Notes: generated by a model from the sequence alone, not told the origin. Counted from the stretch's first letter, positions 1 through 8,028 are shown. The stretch: 39,669 nucleotides of DNA from CAVWDU01 sp963840725 (GCA_963840725.1 CAWIZY010000020.1:1-39669), one strand, 5' to 3'. A program made the numbers and translations.

Positions 1-903
1 AGCCTCGTTTCATATTCACTACGAAACCGCGTACTCACCCATTGCGCAAACGCCACCGGGTGTGAACATTTCGGTTTGATGGCCGCGGAACACACCGGCC
101 TGGATTCCCTTGGGTCCCTGGGACTGTTGCTTAGAAGTTCTCCTGACGTAGGTTCTGCCCTGCAAAATCTTCTGACTTTTTTTCGCTTTCATACTCGGAG
201 TGGGTCAGTAAGCCTGCGACAATACGAAGACTTCGCGGTGCTTGGTTATCACATTATGGAAAGCGACGGTGGAACAAACCGTCAGTTGAGCGATGGCGCG
301 ATCGTTTTTATGCGCAACATTATGCGAGAATTATGCGGGCCGGGTTGGAATCCAATTGAGGTCTGGTCCATGCAAAGTAAACCCGGATCAGTCGAACAAT
401 ACCGTAAATTCTTCACTGCTCGATTACGCTTTGACGCTGACTACAATGCGCTCCTGTTCAGCAATTCGTGGCTGGACACGCCATTGCCGGCCTTTAATGC
501 CGGTATTTACAGGCTGGTGAAAAAGGAACTGGAGTCCCAACTCAAGCAGAACACCGATAGTTTGCCGGCCCTGGTCCGAAGTATACTCGCGACAGATCTG
601 CTCGATACGCCTGTGAACGAAGACTATGTGGCAGCGCATTTAGATATGCACCCGCGGAAGCTGCGGCGAAAATTAAACGAGAGCCAGACGTCCTACAGGG
701 AGTTGTTGGACGGTGTCCGCTTTGAAGTTGCAAAACAGTTGCTGACCGACTCAGGGCTTACGATCAACGCCATTGCATTAAGCCTTCAATACACAGATGC
801 CCGCTCATTCATCCGCGCTTTCAAACGCTGGAGTTGCGAGACGCCTGCAAAATGGCGGTCCGTACGGCGTAAGCTTGCCGATGTACCAGCCGATAGGTCC
901 TGA
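1..903 (+). CDS. AraC-family transcriptional regulator, 5' end outside window
   Basis: The reading frame is open from base 1, so the gene begins to the left of the window. Residues before the first in-frame TTG/ATG (76-81) already read like the N-terminal sensor domain seen in this subfamily (Arabinose_bd type): a GCEHFGL stretch, then LGSLGLLL and a conserved SPDVGSALQNL-like segment. The last ~100 residues form the two helix-turn-helix AraC DNA-binding domain (VAAHLDMHPRKLRRKL, then INAIALSLQYTDARSFIRAFKRW). Such proteins usually regulate a nearby catabolic or lipid-related gene after binding a small ligand; the ligand cannot be inferred here. The 3' 395 bp (509-903) is repeated identically at 7376-7770, and homology stops exactly at the TGA. 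The IS110 remnant on the other strand begins immediately after. This copy joins smoothly to its own N-terminal domain, so I take it as the original, functional gene. Confidence 0.88.
   Translation, partial: SLVSYSLRNRVLTHCANATGCEHFGLMAAEHTGLDSLGSLGLLLRSSPDVGSALQNLLTFFRFHTRSGSVSLRQYEDFAVLGYHIMESDGGTNRQLSDGAIVFMRNIMRELCGPGWNPIEVWSMQSKPGSVEQYRKFFTARLRFDADYNALLFSNSWLDTPLPAFNAGIYRLVKKELESQLKQNTDSLPALVRSILATDLLDTPVNEDYVAAHLDMHPRKLRRKLNESQTSYRELLDGVRFEVAKQLLTDSGLTINAIALSLQYTDARSFIRAFKRWSCETPAKWRSVRRKLADVPADRS
509..903 (+). repeat. 395-bp direct repeat, left copy
   Basis: This copy is the 3' part of the AraC-type gene and ends with its TGA stop. The matching copy lies 6,867 bp to the right. Homology starts at the shared bases acagg (509/7376) and stops after TGA (903/7770); the flanking bases differ on both sides (t against c before, c against g after). 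Identity was judged by eye; the encoded peptides are identical on both strands. Confidence 0.95.
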
Positions 904-1246
904 CTTGCTTGACAGCAACAAAGCGCATTCCGGGTCGGCTCATTGCTTCGCAGATAGCCTCGGCATCGACGCGGTCGTTCTTGTTACTCTTCACGTACGG
1001 CTTGACGAACTGAGCAGCAATCAGCTTTACAACGTACCCTCGCTTTTGAAGTTCTCGCCCCCAATAATGTGCCGATGCACAGGCCTCCATGCCAATTTCC
1101 GCCCCTGGGGCAACGCGGTCACACAGTGCGTCCAGCCACTGGTTGCGCTTGAGCTTCGCCTGCCACTGAGTCTGATCATGGCGATCAGCAGCGTGCACGT
1201 GGAAAACAGATTTTGCGATATCAATACCTACTCGTGTAATGTTCAT
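904..1246 (-). pseudogene. IS110-family transposase, N-terminal remnant
   Basis: The minus-strand frame from ATG at 1246 gives MNITRVGIDIAKSVFHVHA, the first catalytic Asp motif (GIDIAK) of the DEDD/RuvC-like nuclease domain of IS110 transposases. GMEACASAHYWGRELQ and NDRVDAEAICEA follow, carrying the next conserved acidic residues. GGAG lies about 10 bases upstream of the ATG as a ribosome site. Coding similarity stops near FVAVKQ at about 904, where the frame runs into the antisense of the AraC gene. The C-terminal Transposase_20 domain with the catalytic Ser is missing, so about 110 of the usual 320-340 residues remain. The element cannot move by itself. Truncation falls at or within a few bases of the edge of the 395-bp repeat, so the two events are probably linked. 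Confidence 0.85.
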
Positions 1247-1738
1247 GTTGGGCTTCTCCTCATCTTCTGAATGGTTGGTTGCCACTTACCATTCTGGCGC
1301 ATCGACGCCGAAATGATAGGGTGAGGAGGAGTCCATCCCATTGGATATGAATGGCAAGCTCAAAGCCGCGAACATATTTTCAGGGCAATAAACAGTTAAT
1401 TCGCGAACTTATCCAGCTAAGTCAACAGAATAGGCGAGAAGATCTACTCCCATTAGGCCGTTCATTTTCCCTCGTATAGACGCCCCCTTTGTCAACCTGA
1501 ACAATCACTGCCTTGATCACTGAGCGGGGTTTGACCTTGGACTAACATCCTCGTATCCGCGTGCTGGTTAACGCATTAAGATCTGTCCGATTCGGGGTTG
1601 CCACAACCTATACTCAGGGACTGCATTGGCTAAAGAAGAACTCGTGGGCCTCCCAATCTCCGGCTTAACCTCTGGATCAAACAGTGTGCTCAGTCTGACA
1701 AAAACTCTCTAAACTCTATACATCATCATCATCGTCTG
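1247..1738. other. Non-coding gap between IS110 genes; possible bridge-RNA region
   Basis: I found no convincing gene here. For the left remnant this is the 5' non-coding side of the transposase, where IS110-group elements encode their bridge RNA. For the second transposase it is the 3' side, where IS1111-group elements do so. Base composition is more AT-rich than the neighbours and includes a short cat trinucleotide run near 1720-1735. No clear inverted repeats marking an IS end were found by eye. Confidence 0.4.
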
Positions 1739-2855
1739 TCAGGCAGCCGCCAGCCGCAGCGATTCCCGGACAAATCCCACCATTTCCCGGGCACACGCCA
1801 CTTTCACCTTGTTGGGATGCTTGCCCGCCAATAGCAAGCGATTGCCTTTCTTGCTTAATCGGCGTAAGCAACGCGTCGCAATCTCCACATACTCCGGTGC
1901 TGAATGCGCCTGTCTCAACCTGACATCTTTACTCAACCTGGTGGCTCGGTAGCCCCGCTGATTCGCCTCAATAAACGCCGTACGCAAATAGCGGTTCCCG
2001 TGCTTGGTGATACCGAACCGGTTGTGTTTCCCTCCGGACGAGTATTCGCGAATATCCATGCCAATCCATGAAACCAGTTGCCGTGGGTGGGGAAAGCGCT
2101 GGATATCGCCAATCTCCGTAATCATGGTGAGCGCGAAGATCGTTTTGATCCCCTTGTAGCAGGTCAGCGCCTGCACCGGCTTCTGATAACGCTCCGTTTG
2201 AGCCAGTGCCTCGATCTGCTGGTTATACAGCCAGTGACCGGTTGATATCCTGCAACTGACGATACTGGAGTTCCAGGTTGGCCTTAAGACTGCCCGGTTG
2301 CGCGGCAATCGTTCGTTCCAGCCAGCTGTGATGCACTTTCGTCCAGTGGCTTTTGTGCTGGGTCTCGCCTTTGTAATGCAGGCCGTTGCGACGCAGGATC
2401 GCCTGTAGGTGGCGGCGTACTTGTTCCCGCTGATGCATCAGACGCTGTCGGGAACGCAGCAGATCCCGGTCCTGTTCCACCTCCAACTCCGGCGCCTGCA
2501 CGATGGTGAGCAGATCGCTGGCATAAAACTGTGCCAGTTGCGCAGCATCGATGCGGTCGGTCTTAACGGCTTTACCGCCCTGCCTGGGAATACTGGAAGG
2601 TGCCACCACATCGCAGTGAATCTCCTTGTCGGCCAGGTCCCGTTGCAGGGTAAAACCAATGTACGAGGCCTCGTACACCACCTGAAGGACGTGCCTGGGA
2701 AACTGTTTGTTGACCTTGGTCAATTGCCCCAACAAACCCTTCAGGGTGGGCCTGCATTTGAAATGGAAAAGCTCACCGGTCGCTTTATTCAGCGCAGCAC
2801 CGTGGTACTGCGTATCATCGACATCCAGGCCGATATGGACTATTTTCTTGTTCAT
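1739..2855 (-). pseudogene. IS110-family transposase interrupted by a frameshift
   Basis: The first half (2855 down to 2223) starts MNKKIVHIGLDVDDTQYH, with the DEDD nuclease Asp, YEASYIGF and KTDRIDAAQLAQFYA, then a helical segment. It stops at TAA after LQDINRSLAV. The second half (2308 down to 1739) continues in another frame with YNQQIEALAQTERYQ and the Transposase_20 domain: AL.MITEIGDIQRFPHPRQLVSWIGMD, YSSGG (catalytic Ser) and TKHGNRYLRTA. Joined, the halves would give about 350 residues, normal for the family. The frame break lies around 2225-2250; one extra base or loss of a TA pair next to GTATAA would explain it. IS110 elements are not known to use programmed frameshifting, so I call this a decayed gene. 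Confidence 0.88.
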
Positions 2856-2880
2856 AGACGCCTCCGCTTATTGCTGGATC

Positions 2881-2900
2881 ACGTGGTATGGCCACCACGT
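2881..2900. other. Hairpin in 5' flank of the second IS110 gene
   Basis: A perfect 7-bp inverted repeat (ACGTGGT / ACCACGT) with a 6-base loop lies about 25 bp upstream of the transposase start. It could be a subterminal structure of the IS or part of its bridge RNA; no more can be said from one copy. Confidence 0.35.
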
Positions 2901-2930
2901 CTTGGTACCCACCTATGAGGATAGACCTCG

Positions 2931-3086
2931 ATGCTGGCGAAGGTGGGGGCGTCTATATCTTCTATACGCCAAGATCGGGGGATGCCCTTGTACGACGAGT
3001 TCTCCGATCGCGAAATCGAGCAGATCTTCTGGTATATCCGACAGCGCGCCCGGGAGTCGCTGGAGAAGGCCTCGCCTGGTAAATAA
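2931..3086 (+). pseudogene. C-terminal stub of a haem-c (cytochrome-like) protein
   Basis: The plus-strand frame ends with RQDRGMPLYDEFSDREIEQI, then FWYIRQRARESLEKASPGK and TAA. RGMP followed by an acidic S-D-x-E-I-x-x-I helix and a YIRxxA end is the usual last 40 residues of a class I cytochrome c domain, the GMP methionine being the axial haem ligand. The CxxCH motif and everything upstream are missing, and the remaining frame abuts the non-coding flank of the second IS110 element. The simplest reading is that the IS cut off the gene, which may have been a second PQQ/haem dehydrogenase or its cytochrome partner, convergent with the intact one. The start coordinate is only where the open frame enters. 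Confidence 0.5.
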
Positions 3087-3336
3087 CGCGTCGGCAGGTT
3101 GCGAAACCGTGACACTATAGTCCGGCGTTCGAGCGCGCCTTGCCCGATCCTTGAACTTGCTGGTGTTCGCCGGGCACGCGAGGACCTCTGGCTTGCACCG
3201 CCTGTCCTGTCTGCTGCCAGCAGACGCCAGGCGCCTTGTACTTCATCGGGCATGCGCACTGGCATGAAACTGCAACAACGGATGTTCAAGGCCATTGATA
3301 CTGGCACGCCCCATACGCACAGCAAGCGGGCGCGAA
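3087..3336. other. Gap between convergent cytochrome stub and PQQ dehydrogenase
   Basis: I see no gene. A 7-bp stem (GTCTGCT/AGCAGAC) around 3209-3225 could help terminate transcription from either side, but no U-tract follows. A second short stem (GCGAAC/GTTCGC, 3332-3347) overlaps the stop codon of the dehydrogenase. Confidence 0.4.
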
Positions 3337-5730
3337 CTATTGTTCGCTTGTTGCAGTGCCGGCGGTGCCGCCTGGCATCTGTCCGCCCGCCATGGCTCGG
3401 GCTGCAGCCGGCTCGTCGTTGGTACGCTTTACCACGTAAGCGCGCAGTGCATCGGCATCGTCTACACCGAGTTTCCCGCTGAAATTGGGCATGCCTTTGT
3501 GCGCCGCGGTCCCGCCAATAACGATTCCGTACCACTGGCCCGGCTCGTATTTGACCAGATCGAGGTGGCGTAAATCCGGTGTCGCACCACCTCCCAGCAC
3601 CTGTTCGCCATGACAAAATGCGCAATTACGCGAGTACAGGTTTTCACCACTGCGGATCAGTTCGGCCGAGAGACCGGCCATGCTCGGGCGAGCCTCGGGC
3701 ACGGGTCGCAGGGCCGGTAGCGGTGGCAGCCTGTCCTTACCACCCAGTTTGAAAGCCAGCAGTCGGTTGAGATTGCCGCGACGCCAGGAGTTGGTGCCGG
3801 AGAGGTTGGCCGCCTGGCCGAGGGTCAATGGCCCGCCCCCGCCCCAACCCGCCAGTACGGCCACGTACTGTTCTCCGTCAACTGCATAAGTAATCGGCCC
3901 GGCTATGATTCCGGTGTGGGTCGACGGCGACGACCACAACTCTTTACCCGTGTCCGCCGCATAGGCGCTGAACCGGGCGGAGCCCGTTCCCTGAAACACC
4001 AGATTCCCCGCAGTAGCGAGCGTTCCGCTGTTCCAGACATCCACTCGCTCTACCCGCCAGGCTTCCTGCTGCCTGACGGGGTCCCAGGCCACCAGTCTCG
4101 CCCGGACCAGTTTGCGCAGTAGCTCCTGCAACTGCATCAGGTCTGCCACGGTGATGTCCTTGGCTGGATCTTCCAGCTTCGCAAGAATACCCCCCATCAT
4201 CTGCAGCGTTTCAGGCGTCAGGTCTTTCTCCAGTTCGAAGATGGTCCGGATGAAGCGCTCCGCCTCTTTTTCATCATGCAATGCAGGTGGGTCATCCAGT
4301 ATCAGCGCCCCAAGATTCCAGAATCCGCGCTGGTATTCAAACTCCCGGTCAGGAAAGTAAGCCATCGGGACTTCCATAGCCGGAATATAAACCAGGCCAG
4401 TCTGGGGACTGAAAGACATAGGCGGCCAGTCGTGGGCACCGAAGGCAAATGGCAGTTGGAAAGAGGGCACCCCGCGTTCATAATAGCGGACTCCCGGGCG
4501 CTCCACCGGGCGCCCCGTTTTCATATCGACGTGAGACGCCCAGGTGACATTGACGTAGGGTTCAGCGCTCAGCAGTTCCCCTGTTTTGCGGTCCAGAACA
4601 TAAAAGAAACCGTTCTTGGGTGCCTGCATCAGTACCTTGCGCAGCGTTCCGTCGATCTTCAGGTCAGCCAGCATGATCTGCTGGGTGGCGGTGTAATCCC
4701 AGGTGTCCCCGGGCGTTGTCTGATAATGCCAGACGTACTTACCGGTGTCCGCGTCCACCGCCACGATCGATGACAAAAACAGGTTATCGCCTTTACCGCC
4801 TGCCCTGATGCCCTGGTTCCAGGGCCCTCCGTTACCTACGCCGATATACAGCAGATTGAGTTCCGGCTCATAGACCAGCGAATCCCAGGCCGTGCCCCCT
4901 CCCCCCATGGTCCACCACTCCCCTGCCGGCCAGGTTTTCGCCGCCATCTTCAGCGCGGGGGACTCGAACGGTTTCGAGGGGTCACCGGGAATGGTGTAGA
5001 AGCGCCAGATTTGTTCGCCAGTGTCGGCATCATAGGCAGTAACATAACCCCTCACACCCAACTCGGCACCACCGTTTCCGATGAACACCTTGCCATTCGC
5101 TACTCGGGGCGCACCGGTGATGGAATAAGGCCAGGCAAGGTCAACCGTCAGTACATCCCAGATCTTCTCTCCCGTCGCCATGTCGATGGCGATCAACCGA
5201 CCATCGAGGGTGCCGACATAGAGCTTGTCGCCCCAGGCGGCGAGGCCGCGGTTGACGATGTCGCAGCACAGGTGCACCGCTCGCGAACGATCGACTTCCG
5301 GATCGAAGCGCCAGAGCGGCTCACCGGTTTTGCCATTCACGGCATAGACGACGTTCCAGTTCCCGGTCAGGTAAAGTACGCCATCGAGTGCGAGTGGCGT
5401 CGCCTCCAGGCCCCGGTTGCTATCCAGGTCGTAGTGCCAGGCGAGGCCCAACTGGTCGACGTTTTTCTCGCTGATCTGGTCCAGCGGGCTGAAGCGCTGT
5501 TCACTGTAGGTGCGGCCGTGAGTGAGCCAGTTGCCCGGCTCATTGTCGGCGTTGAGAATGCGGTCACCCGTTACCGGTCTCACTCGGGCAGGAAACGCAC
5601 CGTTACCGGTCGATTTTTCTCCGGCAACCTCTGCACCGGCCGCTGCCGCGGTCGCAGGCTGTGCTTGCACAAGCAAGGTCGTAAGTACAGCCAGCGCCAG
5701 CATTCGAAAGTTGTTGACGGCTATTTTCAA
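3337..5730 (-). CDS. PQQ- and haem-dependent alcohol dehydrogenase (type II quinohaemoprotein)
   Basis: The 797-residue precursor has a signal peptide (~1-29), an eight-bladed PQQ propeller and a C-terminal cytochrome c domain. Visible features are the vicinal disulfide C155-C156 (HLCCD), catalytic Asp345 in GDTWDYTATQQ, the repeated W docking motifs, haem motif CAFCH (703-707) and axial Met747 in GMPNF. The residue two after the catalytic Asp is Thr, not Asp, which points to calcium rather than lanthanide as PQQ cofactor. It should oxidise primary alcohols or aldehydes in the periplasm and pass electrons through its own haem to the dihaem cytochrome encoded just upstream. The start is TTG, overlapping the upstream TGA (TTGA); a strong AGGAGGG lies 8 bases before it, so translation is probably coupled. 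About 70 residues (476-545), charged and helical, interrupt the usual short linker before the last blades. Confidence 0.92.
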   Translation of the reverse strand: MKIAVNNFRMLALAVLTTLLVQAQPATAAAAGAEVAGEKSTGNGAFPARVRPVTGDRILNADNEPGNWLTHGRTYSEQRFSPLDQISEKNVDQLGLAWHYDLDSNRGLEATPLALDGVLYLTGNWNVVYAVNGKTGEPLWRFDPEVDRSRAVHLCCDIVNRGLAAWGDKLYVGTLDGRLIAIDMATGEKIWDVLTVDLAWPYSITGAPRVANGKVFIGNGGAELGVRGYVTAYDADTGEQIWRFYTIPGDPSKPFESPALKMAAKTWPAGEWWTMGGGGTAWDSLVYEPELNLLYIGVGNGGPWNQGIRAGGKGDNLFLSSIVAVDADTGKYVWHYQTTPGDTWDYTATQQIMLADLKIDGTLRKVLMQAPKNGFFYVLDRKTGELLSAEPYVNVTWASHVDMKTGRPVERPGVRYYERGVPSFQLPFAFGAHDWPPMSFSPQTGLVYIPAMEVPMAYFPDREFEYQRGFWNLGALILDDPPALHDEKEAERFIRTIFELEKDLTPETLQMMGGILAKLEDPAKDITVADLMQLQELLRKLVRARLVAWDPVRQQEAWRVERVDVWNSGTLATAGNLVFQGTGSARFSAYAADTGKELWSSPSTHTGIIAGPITYAVDGEQYVAVLAGWGGGGPLTLGQAANLSGTNSWRRGNLNRLLAFKLGGKDRLPPLPALRPVPEARPSMAGLSAELIRSGENLYSRNCAFCHGEQVLGGGATPDLRHLDLVKYEPGQWYGIVIGGTAAHKGMPNFSGKLGVDDADALRAYVVKRTNDEPAAARAMAGGQMPGGTAGTATSEQ

Positions 5731-6341
5731 TGTCCGTTCCCTCCTGAAGAAGCAGCGGAGCCTTCCACGATAACTGGTAGTGAAGCATAGAACGCTGCGA
5801 TATCTGCAATATCCTGCTCGCTCAGCGCGGCAACCATAGGCGCCATCATGGCGTGCACTCGCCCACCGTTTTTGTAAGCCTGGAGCGCCTTGCGCAGGTA
5901 CTTCGCATGTTGACCGGCCAGGTTCGGGTAGAGCGCGATAGCGCTTTCACCCCCGGCCCCGTGGCAGGCACCGCAGGTGCCGACTTTCAGGGCGCCGCGC
6001 TGTGCATCGCCGGTGGTCACCTTGAATCTACTCCCCGCCCGTGTCTGGGCTGCATAGTAGCGCGCGATGATCTCTATATCGCCCGGATTCAACCTCTGCA
6101 CGAGCGTTTTCATTATGCCGTAATCGCGTGAGCCATCCAGGTAGGCGTTCAGCGCGGCTTTGAGGTAGTCGGCGGATTGTCCGGCCAGAATCGGGTTGTC
6201 CGCCACAATGCTGTGCCCCCCGGGACCGTGGCACCCTGCGCAGACCGCGACCGCTTGCTCATCAGCAGCGGCACTGGCTGGAAATGCCAGAGATCCGGCA
6301 GTGAAGAAGATGGTTGCGGCGAGAACAATCAATATGCGCAT
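5727..6341 (-). CDS. Periplasmic dihaem cytochrome c (c4-like)
   Basis: The 204-residue protein has a clear signal peptide (MRILIVLAATIFF...ASA, ~1-25) and two similar cytochrome c domains. The first has CAGCH (34-38) with candidate axial Met77; the second has CGACH (123-127) with a Met-rich VHAMMAPM segment. Internal duplication and size match cytochrome c4, a periplasmic electron carrier. The frame extends further upstream, but the Met at 6341 begins the signal peptide and follows AAGGA, so I choose it. The gene precedes the PQQ dehydrogenase with a 4-base overlap, and the pair probably forms one electron-transfer unit feeding a terminal oxidase. A TATAAT on the minus strand at 6489-6494 is a possible -10 element, without a good -35. 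Confidence 0.9.
   Translation of the reverse strand: MRILIVLAATIFFTAGSLAFPASAAADEQAVAVCAGCHGPGGHSIVADNPILAGQSADYLKAALNAYLDGSRDYGIMKTLVQRLNPGDIEIIARYYAAQTRAGSRFKVTTGDAQRGALKVGTCGACHGAGGESAIALYPNLAGQHAKYLRKALQAYKNGGRVHAMMAPMVAALSEQDIADIAAFYASLPVIVEGSAASSGGNGH
5731..5750 (-). promoter_or_regulatory. Strong ribosome binding site fixing a TTG start
   Basis: AGGAGGG lies inside the end of the cytochrome gene, about 8 bases before the TTG codon of the PQQ dehydrogenase. No ATG occurs nearby that would preserve the signal peptide, so this site decides the start. Confidence 0.7.
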
Positions 6342-6945
6342 CGATGAGGTTTCCTTGTCGAGGTTATGTCTTGCTAACATCTTGTAAATCCTCGGAAAAT
6401 TGGCAATCGCGAAGACCATCCGGGCGGAGAAAATAACCTTGAAAGTAGCGGCCTTTTTCCCTTTGCAGCGCCCTGCTGCGCTTCGGCTATTATACTTTTT
6501 TCGCACCAGCTAAATTTGTCTCCGAACTCGTCGAGGCAGGCAACTGCAAACCACGAGCCCTGCGTCGTTAAGTTTAGCGAAATTTTTCTTCCCGAGGTAT
6601 CCGGCCTGCAAAGGCCTGACCTGATTATCACCAATCGCATAAAGGCGGCTTCAGGCCACTTTAATATAATCCGGTTAATTTTGAATCGAACGTACCGGGA
6701 ATACGGAGACCTGAACCTCCTCCAGGATGCTGCAGCTTGGTACATCGGTGCCGCAACCCAGCCTGACTGAGCCATTGACTGTGTTTTTCCAGTTAAATAT
6801 GACCTGGGTTATGGGTGCCCACTGTGCTTGGGCATCTGTCGATAATTCTGCTCTCTGGCGCGTATTTTCTCCGTCCTCTAATGTCGGTTTTTTGTGGCTT
6901 CCGTCGCTTGCTATTGCCACTGGCCAGGCTGTGGCGGAATCGCAC
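6342..6945. other. Long leader of the cytochrome/PQQ operon and degraded sequence
   Basis: No complete gene is supported. The left part is the upstream region of the cytochrome operon, AT-rich, with TATAAT on the minus strand at 6489-6494. From about 6700 the plus strand is open but has no recognisable protein until the HYR-like tail at 6946, so it is probably decayed or rearranged sequence. Confidence 0.5.
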
Positions 6946-7308
6946 AGCGCTACGGCAACGCAGCAGGTCACTATCGAGGACACCTTGCCGCCGACCATAA
7001 GCTGTAACAGTCCGGCAAGCATCACTCCGCCTGACGCTCCGATCGCATTCGCCGCTTCGGCGCAAGACCAGTGTGCCGGACCATTGATCCCGGTTATTAC
7101 TGCCTACGATTGCTTTCAGTTCACCAAGTCCGGGCGCCGCGTCGACAAAACAGATTCCTGCCAGGTCGCCATCAGCGGCGACACGGTGACTATCCTGGAT
7201 TCTGGTGGAGTCAGCGACACTATTGAGTGGACGGTCGAGGCGGACGACGGCAACGGTAACACGACCTCGCAGACATGCAGCCTGGTTGTTGTTAATCCGG
7301 GAGCGTAA
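6946..7308 (+). pseudogene. C-terminal fragment of an HYR-domain-like surface protein
   Basis: From about 6946 the frame reads SATATQQVTIEDTLPPTISC, followed by NSPASITPPDAPIAFAASA and later TVTILDSGG, IEWTVEADDGNGNTTSQTC and VVVNPGA-stop. The pattern VTIxDTxPPxIxC plus a closing TWTVxAxDxxGN segment is that of hyalin-repeat (HYR) or Ig-like modules at the ends of large exported proteins. There is no signal peptide or start; residues translated upstream of 6946 look non-coding. It is a left-over tail, ending at TAA 7306-7308. The regulator fragment that follows is in the same frame, 22 codons downstream. Confidence 0.55.
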
Positions 7309-7371
7309 TATCACGACGGATTGCCTGGGTTCTTGAGGGATGATGTCGCTGTCTCGCAGGCAGAACGGAAA

Positions 7372-7770
7372 ATGCACAGGCTGGTGAAAAAGGAACTGGA
7401 GTCCCAACTCAAGCAGAACACCGATAGTTTGCCGGCCCTGGTCCGAAGTATACTCGCGACAGATCTGCTCGATACGCCTGTGAACGAAGACTATGTGGCA
7501 GCGCATTTAGATATGCACCCGCGGAAGCTGCGGCGAAAATTAAACGAGAGCCAGACGTCCTACAGGGAGTTGTTGGACGGTGTCCGCTTTGAAGTTGCAA
7601 AACAGTTGCTGACCGACTCAGGGCTTACGATCAACGCCATTGCATTAAGCCTTCAATACACAGATGCCCGCTCATTCATCCGCGCTTTCAAACGCTGGAG
7701 TTGCGAGACGCCTGCAAAATGGCGGTCCGTACGGCGTAAGCTTGCCGATGTACCAGCCGATAGGTCCTGA
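7372..7770 (+). pseudogene. Second copy of the AraC DNA-binding domain, headless
   Basis: From 7376 this is identical to 509-903, giving the last ~131 residues of the regulator, including both helix-turn-helix motifs and the stop. The sensor domain is absent. An in-frame ATG at 7372 sits one codon before the junction, and a TTG at 7321 would add 17 residues. If transcribed, the product would be a free AraC DNA-binding domain able to compete for the operators of the full-length protein. No good ribosome site is seen, so I list it as a duplicate fragment. Confidence 0.8.
7376..7770 (+). repeat. 395-bp direct repeat, right copy
   Basis: Same sequence and orientation as 509-903, offset 6,867 bp. 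Lack of divergence means the duplication is recent, or the copies are kept alike by gene conversion. Confidence 0.95.
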
Positions 7771-8028
7771 GCGACAAACTATCTTGCTAACAAAGCTGGA
7801 AGGGCGTCCCTTCCCTGCTGCCAAGGGCCCCATATGGCGCTTCAGAGGCCCAGCGTGGCCGGGACTTTCGGTACACCCGGCCTGGGCGCGATGGCTTTTG
7901 TCTGCAATCTCTTTACCGCTTCCCGTATTTACCGCACGAGTGTAGTGAGAGCAAAGCCACGGCGCCCCGGGTATGCTGTACACTTTGCTGCGCGTGCATT
8001 TGCACCCTGCATAACGAAAAGGATTCCC

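Larger units (their letters stand above)
904..2855 (-). mobile_element. IS110-family cluster: remnant plus frameshifted element
   Basis: Two IS110-type transposase genes lie head to tail on the minus strand, separated by about 490 bp without coding signal (1247-1738). They are different elements: their N-terminal domains differ throughout (MNITRVGIDIAKSVF against MNKKIVHIGLDVDDTQ). IS110 elements lack conventional terminal inverted repeats and make no obvious target duplication, so exact ends cannot be fixed by eye. Neither copy appears active. Confidence 0.7.

Noticed and set aside
797..1270. 157-residue plus-strand frame over the IS110 remnant
   Set aside because: It lies opposite a recognisable transposase and shows no protein features of its own.
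2220..2310. Programmed frameshift in the IS110 transposase
   Set aside because: The family is not known to use it, and no clear slippery heptamer with a downstream structure is seen; decay or an indel is simpler.
3337..5730. Lanthanide-dependent (XoxF-like) dehydrogenase
   Set aside because: The residue two positions after the catalytic Asp is Thr rather than Asp, and a fused haem-c domain places it with calcium-dependent quinohaemoprotein enzymes.
6793..7506. A 237-residue minus-strand open frame spanning the HYR-like tail and the right repeat
   Set aside because: Its C-terminal end is the antisense of the AraC copy, identical to the antisense frame at 424-639; it is a shadow of repeated coding sequence.
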